Source of the DNA: Senegalimassilia anaerobia JC110
GTDB lineage: Bacteria; Actinomycetota; Coriobacteriia; Coriobacteriales; Eggerthellaceae
Direction: 5' to 3'
DNA: 64,000 nt
Assembly (NCBI RefSeq): GCF_000236865.1
Contig: NZ_HE611016.1
Location: 255,522-319,521, forward strand
The notes below the pieces were generated by a model. That model was not told where the DNA came from. It worked only from the letters and a program-made list of their open reading frames with translations, and made no database searches. Each line of letters starts with the position of its first letter. Position 1 is the first letter of the stretch. Positions 33,860 through 41,711 of this stretch are shown in pieces. A program made the position numbers and the translations under genes.

Positions 33860-34789
33860 ATGAAATATAACCTCGACAAGCTAAAGAAAGTCGATCTGCG
33901 CGATGTGTGGCCACATGAGGCGCTTGACTTCACCAAGTGGCTCTCCCAGGAGCCCAATCTTGTCATGTTGAGCTCGGCAGTCGGCATTGAGCTTGAGCTT
34001 ATAGAGGCCGAGTCGTCGGTGGGCTCGTTCAACGTCGACATCTATGCGCAGGAAGCTGGCACCGGACGCAAGGTGATCGTCGAGAACCAGCTTGAGGACA
34101 CTAACCACGATCACCTAGGCAAAGTAATCACTTACGCCGCCGGTAAGGGCGCCGAGGTTGTCGTATGGGTGGTGGCGCGCGCACGCGACGAGCACCGTCA
34201 GGCCATTGAGTGGCTCAACCAACACACCGATAGCGATTTCGGGTTCTTCCTAGTGGAGATAGAGCTTTGGTCCATCGGAGACTCCCTGCCCGCCCCGCGC
34301 TTCAACGTGGTCGAGCAGCCTAACGAGTGGACGAAGGTCATCAAGCTCAGCGAGGGCCTCTCCGAGACCGAGCGCGTCAAGCTATCGTACTGGACCAAAT
34401 ATCGCGAGGTGGCCCAGACAACACCTGGGTTTTTGAAGGTTTTCAACCCGCAGAAGCCCTCGAAAGACCATTGGACCACGTTGCGCTGCGGCACGTCTGC
34501 CTATCACATCGCGCTGCTCATAGACACGCAGCACGGCCGCATTGGCATCGAGTTCTACGCGCCCGACGACAAGGAAATCGGCTACAAGGCCATAGACAAC
34601 ACTGATTTGTTTGAAAAACGTCTCGGCCTTGCGGCAACGCCCTTCGACGCCAAGAAGGCATCGGGGCTTCGTTTCTACAAAGATGGCTGCAAGATCAAGA
34701 ACAACGAGGCCGCGTGGCCAGGATTCATAGCCAAGCAGCTCGAGTGGGCTCTTGCCATGAAGCAGGTCATCGGCGAATTGGGGCTGTAG
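33860..34789 (+). CDS. DUF4268-domain protein with N-terminal PD-(D/E)xK-like nuclease
   Basis: 309 residues. The N-terminal half shows a restriction-nuclease-like core: SVGSFNVDIYAQEAGTGRKV, then IVENQLEDTNHDHLGKVITY and AEVVVWVVARARDEH (D in NVD, E-x-Q in ENQLE, and the conserved H and K). The C-terminal DUF4268 domain includes YWTKYREV, RCGTSAYHIALLIDTQHGRI and GLRFYKDG. Such proteins are scattered near R-M and other defence genes. It lies 59 nt after the hypothetical gene on the same strand and is convergent with fic. Confidence 0.82.
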   Translation: MKYNLDKLKKVDLRDVWPHEALDFTKWLSQEPNLVMLSSAVGIELELIEAESSVGSFNVDIYAQEAGTGRKVIVENQLEDTNHDHLGKVITYAAGKGAEVVVWVVARARDEHRQAIEWLNQHTDSDFGFFLVEIELWSIGDSLPAPRFNVVEQPNEWTKVIKLSEGLSETERVKLSYWTKYREVAQTTPGFLKVFNPQKPSKDHWTTLRCGTSAYHIALLIDTQHGRIGIEFYAPDDKEIGYKAIDNTDLFEKRLGLAATPFDAKKASGLRFYKDGCKIKNNEAAWPGFIAKQLEWALAMKQVIGELGL

Positions 34790-34801
34790 GCGCTTACGCG
34801 T

Positions 34802-35707
34802 TTAGATGGCTCGCGGCCCTTCGTCCTTCCCTGTGCGCAACGCATCCTTGGGGTCGACGTTGCGCAGCAGGCTGGGGTCCTCGAAAAGGCGGGCGCAGAT
34901 CATTTCCGTGCGGTTCAATTCTCCGCCGTCTTCTCCGATGACGTTTTTGTAGAACCGCATCAGGAACGAGTCGTCGGGAAATATCTTCGCCGCTGCGTTG
35001 CGGTATTGCGCCCGCACCAGCGCATCGCGGAAGTAGCGCGCGTGTTTGGCGAAGGGGTCGTTCGCCACCTGGAACCCCAGGCTGTTCAGGTACAGCTCCG
35101 AGAACACGGCGATGGTGCGGGTGTTCCCTTCGTAAAACGGATGGACCTGCCACAGGAACGCGATGGTGTGGCAGAAGCGTCGCAGCTCCTCGTCTGTGAA
35201 CGTCGTGTACGCCGCGGCTGCCTCGTTCGCGAACGCGCCGCGAAGGGACATCTCGTAGGTCAGCGGGTCGGCGTACAGCACGCTGTCACCGTTGAGAATC
35301 TCCTCCTGCTTGATCAGGCGCTCGCTTTTGAACTGGCCGGGGTGGTAAACCGTGGGGTCGAGGTCCTGGAACAGGTACGCGTGGATGGTGGTGAGCATGT
35401 CGGGCGAAAGGAAGAACGCGCCGCGCGTGAGCAGCTCGGCGATGCGTTGGCTTACCAGGTCGGCTTCCTTGTTTTCCCGGCTTGCGCCGGCGTCGGCGTA
35501 TCGCCCGCGAACGAGCTCCCCAACTTCGTCGAGCCCCTTTTCGCCCTGAATGTAGGCATGAGCTTGGTCACGCAGGTAGTCGGACACCTTCAGGCCATCG
35601 ACGTCCTGCAAGCCGATGGCGACGGCCCAATAGTGCCTGCGTCGCTCTTCCGAGGTGTATTCGGAAGCCGGTCGATATTCGAAATCGTCGTAGCTGTCTG
35701 CGGACAT
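34802..35707 (-). CDS. Fic-domain protein (probable AMP-transferase)
   Basis: 301 residues with the Fic core HPFYEGNTR (HPFx(D/E)GNxR, ~189-197), which binds ATP and AMPylates or otherwise modifies a target protein. A beta-hairpin-like FQDLDPTVYHPGQF segment lies upstream, and an N-terminal helical part holds AHAYIQGEKGLDEVGELV. I could not confirm an (S/T)x3E(G/N) inhibitory helix in the protein or in an adjacent gene. ATG 35707 (AGGTAA upstream) and GTG 35725 (GGAGCGG upstream) are both possible starts. It ends the accessory region and is convergent with the nuclease-like gene. Confidence 0.85.
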   Translation of the reverse strand: MSADSYDDFEYRPASEYTSEERRRHYWAVAIGLQDVDGLKVSDYLRDQAHAYIQGEKGLDEVGELVRGRYADAGASRENKEADLVSQRIAELLTRGAFFLSPDMLTTIHAYLFQDLDPTVYHPGQFKSERLIKQEEILNGDSVLYADPLTYEMSLRGAFANEAAAAYTTFTDEELRRFCHTIAFLWQVHPFYEGNTRTIAVFSELYLNSLGFQVANDPFAKHARYFRDALVRAQYRNAAAKIFPDDSFLMRFYKNVIGEDGGELNRTEMICARLFEDPSLLRNVDPKDALRTGKDEGPRAI

Positions 35708-35845
35708 AACGGTTACCTGGGTCACCCCGCTCCGCGTAGGAGCCCTTCCTATGGTTGCGCCGCAATCGCGAACGCTTGTGCGTTATCGGAACATGATAAC
35801 ACGCTAACCGTCGACGTCGCTCAGATGTGCGCCTGCTCTGCGTGC

Positions 35846-35868
35846 GAACAGGGGACAGGGGCGTGTTC
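35846..35868 (+). repeat. Dispersed palindrome family A, copy 5
   Basis: GAACAGGGGACAGGGG followed by CGTGTTC. Extending one step gives perfect GCGAACA/TGTTCGC arms. Confidence 0.72.
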
Positions 35869-35886
35869 GCGAAGGCCTCTCGCGGT

Positions 35887-35909
35887 GAACAGGGGACGGG
35901 GGTGTGTTC
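35887..35909 (+). repeat. Dispersed palindrome family A, copy 6
   Basis: GAACAGGGGACGGGGG followed by TGTGTTC, 18 nt after copy 5 and in the same orientation. Confidence 0.72.
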
Positions 35910-36113
35910 GCGATGACTCTTCGCGTTTCCAAGTGCTCCCGCGCGAACGCGCCGCGCGTGCTTGGCGAAGGGGTCCTTCCCCTTTCTCCTTCCCCCTTGA
36001 ATACTTGATGGCGCTTGCCGAGAGCGGGGGCTTGCTTCGCCGCCTGCACGTATACTGGTTACATAGTGCGAATCGCGGGGCTGGTTGGGCGCCGCTTGAT
36101 GAAAGGCTGTCTC

Positions 36114-36728
36114 GTGTCCGAAAAGTTGAAGATCGGCGTGCTGCTCTCCGGCAGCGGCACGAATTTCCAGGCCATCCTCGATGAGGCGGAAAAGGGCCTG
36201 CCCGTCGAGGTGGTGAAGGTGGTCGCGTCGCGTCCCGATGCGTACGGCATCGAGCGTGCCAACGCTGCCGGCATCCCCGTGCTGGTCATGAACCGCGAAA
36301 AGTACGCCGACTCCGAGGCGGCTGATGCGCAGATTGTGGCCGCGCTGCAGGAAGCCGGCGCGCAGTACGTGGTCATGGCCGGCTACATGCGCAAGGTCAC
36401 GCCCGTCATGCTCGACGCCTTCCCCAACCGCGTGCTTAACCTGCATCCGGCGCTTTTGCCCTCGTTCAAGGGTGCGCACGCCATCGCCGATGCGTTCAAC
36501 GCCGGCGTGAAGGTCACGGGTGTCACCGTCCATTTCGCCAACGAGGACTACGACAAGGGCCCCATCGTGGCGCAGGAGCCGGTGCGCGTGGGCGAGGGCG
36601 ACACGCTTGAAACCCTGGAAGCCCACATCCACCAGGTGGAGCACGAGTTGTATCCGCGCGTGCTGGGCTGGCTGGCCGCCGGCCGCGTGAGCGTCGACGC
36701 GGAGGGCAAGGTGCACCTTGGTGAGTAA
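36114..36728 (+). CDS. purN: Phosphoribosylglycinamide formyltransferase
   Basis: 204 residues. The GAR transformylase core is present: KIGVLLSGSGTNFQAILDEA, VMAGYMRKVTPVMLD, NLHPALLPSFKGAHA (the HPALLPxFxG signature with catalytic N and H) and GVTVHFANEDYDKGPI. It adds a formyl group from 10-formyl-THF to GAR. The start is GTG 36114 with GAAAGG 7 nt upstream. The last 8 bp overlap the XdhC-like gene, and purH follows. Confidence 0.95.
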   Translation: MSEKLKIGVLLSGSGTNFQAILDEAEKGLPVEVVKVVASRPDAYGIERANAAGIPVLVMNREKYADSEAADAQIVAALQEAGAQYVVMAGYMRKVTPVMLDAFPNRVLNLHPALLPSFKGAHAIADAFNAGVKVTGVTVHFANEDYDKGPIVAQEPVRVGEGDTLETLEAHIHQVEHELYPRVLGWLAAGRVSVDAEGKVHLGE

Positions 36729-37710
36729 GGAAACGCTGGCGGCAATCGCCGCCGATCTTCGCGCGGGGCGCGCGGTGGAGCTTTCGCCCGCCGATTTCCC
36801 GTGCTTTTCCGCCGAGGCGCTGAAGGGCAACATGCACGTTTCTCCCGATGACCTGGGGAAGCTTTCTGCTGCCCTCACCGCCGCCGACGCGCCCACCTTC
36901 GAGCGCGCCGCCCGCGCCATGGCCGAGGGCGACCTGGCGTGGCTGGGCTTCAAAGTGGTGTTCGACCCCGCCGCCGCCCAGGCCAACACCGACAACGAGG
37001 TCACGAAGAAGTACGGCGACACCGGCTCGGCCGACGGCGCCGGCATGGTGTTCTTCTGCAACGATGCGAAGGAGATCGTCTCCGCGCGCACGCCCAGCCC
37101 GCGCGACGCGTTCCAGATGAAAGACATCACCCGCGGCCCCGGCATGCACAACGAGCAGTTCGATGGCCTGACCTGGCTTTCCGTGCCGCTGTTCGATCAG
37201 GTGCGCGTGTGGCTGCTCGGCGCCTCCGACGCCGCGGCCGAGGTGAGCGCGCTGGCCGCGCACGTGGGCTTCGCCATCACCGCGGTCGACTACGACCCGG
37301 CGTACCTCTCGCCCGAGCGCTTCCCCGACGCCGAGCGCGTGCTGCTCGACGGCGGCAACTTCGACGAGCTGGACAAACTCACCCCCGCGCCCGACGACTA
37401 CGTGTGCGTGCTCACGCGCGGCCACATGTTCGACCCCGAGGGCTGCGTGTGGGCCGTCAAGCACAACGTGCGCTACGTTGGCATGATGGGCTGCAAGGGG
37501 AAGAACTCCACCGTGCACGACCTGGTGCTGGCTCGCGGCGCCTCTGAGGCGGATTGGGAACGCATCAAGCGGCCCATCGGCCTGAAATTCGGCGCCAAAA
37601 CCCCGGCGGAATTGGCTATCTCCATCGTGGCCGAGCTGGTCGATGTACGATATACGCAGCGCTATAGCCCCGAGGCGCGGGCGCGTCACGAGGAAAGCCT
37701 GGGCCGTTAG
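36721..37710 (+). CDS. XdhC/CoxI-family protein
   Basis: 329 residues. The N-terminal ~150 residues resemble the XdhC/CoxF first domain. The C-terminal Rossmann-type XdhC domain reads AAHVGFAITAVDYDPAYLSP, YVCVLTRGHMFD, then YVGMMGCKGKN and RPIGLKFGAKTPAELAISIV. XdhC proteins insert or sulfurate the molybdenum cofactor of xanthine dehydrogenase-type enzymes. The gene overlaps purN by 8 bp (GTG 36721 inside the purN end) and precedes purH, although no xanthine dehydrogenase is in view. It may link purine turnover or a distant molybdenum hydroxylase to this operon. Confidence 0.82.
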   Translation: MSKETLAAIAADLRAGRAVELSPADFPCFSAEALKGNMHVSPDDLGKLSAALTAADAPTFERAARAMAEGDLAWLGFKVVFDPAAAQANTDNEVTKKYGDTGSADGAGMVFFCNDAKEIVSARTPSPRDAFQMKDITRGPGMHNEQFDGLTWLSVPLFDQVRVWLLGASDAAAEVSALAAHVGFAITAVDYDPAYLSPERFPDAERVLLDGGNFDELDKLTPAPDDYVCVLTRGHMFDPEGCVWAVKHNVRYVGMMGCKGKNSTVHDLVLARGASEADWERIKRPIGLKFGAKTPAELAISIVAELVDVRYTQRYSPEARARHEESLGR

Positions 37711-37824
37711 GGCCCGGCAGGCAACCCCGAAACAGGCATCTTGCGGGCAGCGCTTCGGCGCAAAGCCCCGCTTTGCGATAAGGAACGGACTTACAAGGAA
37801 CGGTTCAAGGTAAGGAGAGAGCAA

Positions 37825-39462
37825 GTGGCAGATCCGAAGGTCAAGCGCGTACTTATCTCGGTGACGGACAAGACGGGCGTCGTCGAGTTCGCCCGCGCGC
37901 TGCATGACGAATTCGGCGCGGAGATCATCTCCACGGGCGGCACCGCCCGCGTCATCGCGGAGGCTGGCGTGCCGGTCACGCCCATCGACGAGGTGACGAA
38001 GTTCCCCGAGATGATGGACGGTCGCGTGAAGACCCTGCATCCGATGGTGCACGGCGGCCTGCTGGCCAAGCGCGACAACGCCAAGCACATGGCCGAGGCG
38101 GCCGAGCACGGCATCCAGATGATCGACATGGTGGTCGTGAACCTGTATGCATTCGAGAAGACGGTCGAGTCCGGCGCGGACTTCGGCACCTGCATCGAGA
38201 ACATCGACATCGGCGGCCCCTCCATGCTGCGCAGCGCCGCGAAGAACTTCGAGAGCGTCACCGTGGTCACCGACCCCGAAACCTATGAGGGCATCCTTGC
38301 CGAGATGCGCGCCAACGGCGGCGCCACCACGCGCGAGACCCGCATGGAGCTGGCCCTCGAGGTGTTCGAGACCACCAACGCCTACGACGGCGCCATCGCC
38401 GACTTCCTGTTCGACCAGGTCCAGGCCGCGCATCCGCACGAGCACGGCGAGGGCTGCGGCTGCGAGGAGGGCATCGAGGCCCAGGGCGAGTTCCCGCCCG
38501 AGTGCGCTCTGTACATGCAGAAGCAGCAGGACCTGCGCTACGGCGAGAACCCGCATCAGCAGGCCGTCTTCTACCGCGTGGACGAGTTCGCCCATGAGCA
38601 CAGCCTGGTCAACGCCCAGCAGCTCAACGGCAAGGAGCTGTCCTACAACAACATCCTGGACACCGACGCATGCTGGTCGCTCGTGCGCGAGCTCGACGAG
38701 CCGGCGGTCATCATCCTGAAGCACCAGAACCCCTGCGGCTCCGCCACGGCCGAGAACATCACCGAGGCCTACGACAAGGCCTTCGCCTGCGACCCGAAGA
38801 GCGCCTTCGGCGGCATTATCGCGGCGAATCGCCAGGTCACGCTGGAGATGGTCGAGCACATCAACGAGAACAAGCAGTTCGTCGAGGTGCTCATCGCCCC
38901 CGAGTTCGAGTCCGCCGCGCTTGAGCTTCTGCAGCAGAAGAAGAACCTGCGCGTGCTGCGCACCGGCGGCATCGACGCCCCGGCTGCCGTCGAGGTCCGT
39001 TCCGTCGACGGTGGCGTGCTGGTCCAGGACGTCGACCACGTGTCCGAGGATCCCGCAACCTTCACCGTTCCCACCGATCGCAAGCCCACGGACGCCGAGA
39101 TGCACGAGCTCATGTTCGCATGGCGCGTGTGCAAGGGCGTGAAGTCCAACGCCATCCTGGTGTCGCGCGACCACGCCGGCATCGGCATGGGCCCGGGCCA
39201 GCCCAACCGCGTGGACAGCGCGCTGCTGGCATGCAAGCGCGCCCATGAGGCGTGCGAGCGCATGGGCGTGGAGCCCAAGGGCCTGGTGTGCGCGTCCGAC
39301 GCGTTCTTCCCGTTCCGCGACAACGTGGACACGCTGGCCGAGTGGGGCATCACTGCCATCATCCAGCCCGGCGGCTCCGTGCGCGACGAGGAGTCCATCC
39401 AGGCGTGCAACGAGCACGGCATCGCCATGGTGTTCACCGGCCATCGCCACTTCCGCCACTAA
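37825..39462 (+). CDS. purH: Bifunctional AICAR transformylase / IMP cyclohydrolase
   Basis: 545 residues. The N-terminal IMP cyclohydrolase (MGS-like) domain reads VKRVLISVTDKTGVVEFARA, IISTGGTARVI and DGRVKTLHPMVHGGLLA. The AICAR transformylase domain follows, with LRYGENPHQQAVFY, ILKHQNPCGSA, KSNAILVSRDHAGIGMGPGQ and SDAFFPFRDNVD. It carries out the last two steps to IMP. The start is GTG 37825 behind AAGGAGAG. It is followed by an intrinsic terminator, so purN-xdhC-purH is one transcription unit. Confidence 0.97.
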   Translation: MADPKVKRVLISVTDKTGVVEFARALHDEFGAEIISTGGTARVIAEAGVPVTPIDEVTKFPEMMDGRVKTLHPMVHGGLLAKRDNAKHMAEAAEHGIQMIDMVVVNLYAFEKTVESGADFGTCIENIDIGGPSMLRSAAKNFESVTVVTDPETYEGILAEMRANGGATTRETRMELALEVFETTNAYDGAIADFLFDQVQAAHPHEHGEGCGCEEGIEAQGEFPPECALYMQKQQDLRYGENPHQQAVFYRVDEFAHEHSLVNAQQLNGKELSYNNILDTDACWSLVRELDEPAVIILKHQNPCGSATAENITEAYDKAFACDPKSAFGGIIAANRQVTLEMVEHINENKQFVEVLIAPEFESAALELLQQKKNLRVLRTGGIDAPAAVEVRSVDGGVLVQDVDHVSEDPATFTVPTDRKPTDAEMHELMFAWRVCKGVKSNAILVSRDHAGIGMGPGQPNRVDSALLACKRAHEACERMGVEPKGLVCASDAFFPFRDNVDTLAEWGITAIIQPGGSVRDEESIQACNEHGIAMVFTGHRHFRH

Positions 39463-39477
39463 ACCTGGCAACCTGCG

Positions 39478-39508
39478 AGCGGTCCGCCTTTTCGGCGGGC
39501 CGCTTTCT
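39478..39508 (+). terminator. Intrinsic terminator after purH
   Basis: AGCGGTCCGCC pairs with GGCGGGCCGCT around a TTTT loop and is followed by TTCTGT, 15 nt after the purH stop. Confidence 0.85.
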
Positions 39509-39623
39509 GTATGCGCTGATTTTGGCGAGTCCGTGCGGTTTTCGCGCCGGTTTTTTCTGACGAATGCGTGACATCCCCGGCGTTTTGGTTGTGCGGCGGG
39601 CATCGTCCCGTATAGTCGGCGTT

Positions 39624-40523
39624 ATGAAGAAATCAGAAGCGCTCAAAATACTGGGTTTGGTCGACGGGGCTAGCGACGATGAGATCAAGAAGGCTCATCG
39701 CAAGCTCGTTATCGCCCATCATCCCGACAAATTTCCTCTGGACTCGAAGGAGCACGCCGAGGCCGAGGAGCTCACCAAGCAGATCAACGAAGCGCGCGAC
39801 GTGCTGATCAACCGCAGCTGGTCGCCCGAGTTCGACCCGCGCCGCGACCCGCGTCCGTATGCGGGCAACCCTTACGCGCACCCGACGGGTTCGGCGGGGC
39901 AGGGCGGCGCCGCCGGCCAGGGCAACCCGTTCGACCCGTTCGCCGGCTGGCCGTTCGGCGGTGCGGCACAGGGCCAGACCACGTATGTGTGGACCAGCTG
40001 GGACGACATCTTCAGCGGTGCGGCTGGCTCGCAGCGTCCGGGCTCGGGGCAGAACGACGCAGGTCAGCGCACTGGTGGCGCCGAGTGGCCGTTCGGCGGG
40101 TTCACCGTTGAATACGACCCCTTCGACCCGTTTGCGCCGTTCCGCGCCGCACGCGCGCAGCAACAGACCGGCGAAGAGGTGTTCGCTCGCGCGAAGAAGG
40201 GTCTGCGCGACGAGGCGCTCATGGTGGCCGCCAAGGTGGTGGCCCTTGCGGTGCTCTCCATCGCCGGTTCCTCGGCAACGGGTTTGTTCCTGTATGTGAT
40301 GGCCTCCATCATCTACGGCCTGTACAAGCGCATGGGAAGCCTGCTCGTCATGCTGCTGGTGCCCATCATGATCTTTGGCGCGCCGCTCATCTTTATGCTG
40401 GCGCCGCGCAATGGCTTCGTGGGCGCTCCGCTCACCGTGGCTTTTTTGGTGTCGGTGCTGTTCGACGTGCAGAACCTCCGCGACCGCATCCGCACGTACC
40501 AAGCAGCGAAGGTGGGGCTGTAG
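39624..40523 (+). CDS. J-domain membrane protein
   Basis: 299 residues. An N-terminal J domain carries the HPD motif (KKAHRKLVIAHHPDKFPLD) and would stimulate a DnaK-type ATPase. A Gly/Pro/Gln-rich linker (~75-185) follows. The C-terminus has about three hydrophobic segments at ~205-285 (VVALAVLSIAGSSATGLFLY, LLVMLLVPIMIFGAPLIFML, LTVAFLVSVLF). There is no cysteine-rich zinc domain, so it is not classical DnaJ but a type III J protein anchored in the membrane. No obvious RBS precedes ATG 39624. Confidence 0.85.
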   Translation: MKKSEALKILGLVDGASDDEIKKAHRKLVIAHHPDKFPLDSKEHAEAEELTKQINEARDVLINRSWSPEFDPRRDPRPYAGNPYAHPTGSAGQGGAAGQGNPFDPFAGWPFGGAAQGQTTYVWTSWDDIFSGAAGSQRPGSGQNDAGQRTGGAEWPFGGFTVEYDPFDPFAPFRAARAQQQTGEEVFARAKKGLRDEALMVAAKVVALAVLSIAGSSATGLFLYVMASIIYGLYKRMGSLLVMLLVPIMIFGAPLIFMLAPRNGFVGAPLTVAFLVSVLFDVQNLRDRIRTYQAAKVGL

Positions 40524-40613
40524 CGGAACGGGTGCGTTGCAGGCGTGCGGAGTAGTGGCGCCGGGTTCTGCGCGCTGCGTTGGCGGTGCTGTGCAAGCTT
40601 GCGGTAGACGAAT

Positions 40614-40651
40614 GGCGCAGCGTGGGCGATTGTGCTCGCGCTGCGCCGCTT
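40614..40651 (+). terminator. Hairpin downstream of the J-domain gene
   Basis: GGCGCAGCG and CGCTGCGCC form a perfect 9-bp stem with a 16-nt loop, followed by GCTTTG. Confidence 0.5.
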
Positions 40652-40723
40652 TGTGCGTTTGCGCAAAAGCATTGACGGTACCAAAGCTAAGGCTTGTGTG
40701 CTTGAAAGGGCTGCCGGCCTGCG

Positions 40724-41104
40724 TTAACTTCCCAGGATTGCGTGCGCTAGGGCGAAGCCCAGTGCGGCGGCGCCTAGGGTTGAGCCGTAGGTGACCACCA
40801 GATATGCGGCTGCTTCCCCGCGATGCCCTTCCGTGGCCATATCGACGGCCTCGCAGTTCATGGTGGAAAGCGTGGAGAAGCCGCCCAGAAACCCCATGGT
40901 CAGCGCTATGTAGGCGGTTTGCCCGAGCGCGGCGGCTCCCGCAAGCGCCGTCCCGGCGACGGTGCACGACGCAAGGTTCACCAGCAGCGTCGGCCAAGGA
41001 AACCAGCTGTTCGAGCGAGGTTTCATGAACGAAAGCGCCCTATGGCGGCATAGCGCGCCTGCGGCTCCGCCCAGGCCGACCATGATCAATGTCAGCGGGC
41101 TCAT
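40724..41104 (-). CDS. crcB: Fluoride exporter CrcB/Fluc, second subunit
   Basis: 126 residues with four transmembrane helices and the Fluc signatures: GGAAGALCRH, WPTLLVNLASC, and GFLGGFSTLSTMNCEAVDM (the G-F-x-G-G-F/T-T-F-S-T block of the pore). Its ATG overlaps the stop of the upstream crcB gene (ATGA), so the two are coupled. Paired crcB genes give heterodimeric dual-topology channels that expel fluoride. No fluoride riboswitch could be recognised upstream of the pair. Confidence 0.9.
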   Translation of the reverse strand: MSPLTLIMVGLGGAAGALCRHRALSFMKPRSNSWFPWPTLLVNLASCTVAGTALAGAAALGQTAYIALTMGFLGGFSTLSTMNCEAVDMATEGHRGEAAAYLVVTYGSTLGAAALGFALAHAILGS

Positions 41105-41592
41105 TGCGCACCGCCTTTGTTTTGGTGGGAGTTCGCTTGCGGGGCCGCGGCCCGGTGATGCGCACTGTAGCGCGGGCCCATGGCGTCGGCCAGGCGCTTT
41201 CCCGCGTAGGCGGCACCGAACGTGGCGAGCACGGTGATGCCCAGGTACAGCGCGAACATGCCGAAACGCCCCTGCTGCAAAAGCGCCAGGTTCTCGGTGG
41301 AAAGCGCGGCGATAGTGGTGAACGCCCCGATAAGCCCGATGCCCATCGACTTCACCAACGGCGCCGGCAGGCTTGTGCGCCGTGCGACGAATTGATTGAT
41401 GATCTCCAATGTGAAACAACCGAATATGTTCACCGCGAGCGTGGCGACGGGGAAGCCGCACTGCGCGGGGAGGAGCATCTCCAGAGCATAACGTGCCGCG
41501 GCGCCCAAAAAGCCCATGACCAGCACCAACGGCGCCAGGGAACGAGGGCTGCGCAGCGCATGGTCCACCGCATCTGGGATATTGCCGTGCAC
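41101..41592 (-). CDS. crcB: Fluoride exporter CrcB/Fluc, first subunit
   Basis: 163 residues with four transmembrane helices: GFLGAAARYALEM, FPVATLAVNIFGCFTLEIIN and IGLIGAFTTIAALSTENLAL, which are diverged Fluc blocks (the expected TTFS is TTIAALS). The start is GTG 41592 with AGGGGG 6 nt upstream. The C-terminus carries a ~20-residue hydrophilic extension. It overlaps the second crcB gene by 4 nt. Confidence 0.88.
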   Translation of the reverse strand: MHGNIPDAVDHALRSPRSLAPLVLVMGFLGAAARYALEMLLPAQCGFPVATLAVNIFGCFTLEIINQFVARRTSLPAPLVKSMGIGLIGAFTTIAALSTENLALLQQGRFGMFALYLGITVLATFGAAYAGKRLADAMGPRYSAHHRAAAPQANSHQNKGGAQ

Positions 41593-41670
41593 TGATGCCC
41601 CCTGTCCGAATCGAGCTTGCTGCGCAGCAGTATACCGCCGCTTGCAAGGGGCGTGCTTGCGGCAGCAAAA

Positions 41671-41698
41671 AGGCCGGCAGGGAAGTCCCTGCCGGCCT
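41671..41698 (-). terminator. Terminator of the surface-protein gene
   Basis: AGGCCGGCAGGGA and TCCCTGCCGGCCT form a long GC-rich stem with a 2-3 nt loop. On the minus strand it is followed by TTTTTGC. It starts 14 nt past the stop codon of the 1132-residue protein. Confidence 0.85.
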
Positions 41699-41711
41699 GT
41701 CTGAGCGGATC

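Noticed and set aside
36523..39603. Very long open frame on the minus strand opposite purN-xdhC-purH
   Set aside because: It is the antisense shadow of GC-rich coding DNA. The plus-strand frames encode clear PurN, XdhC and PurH motifs, and the shadow has none.
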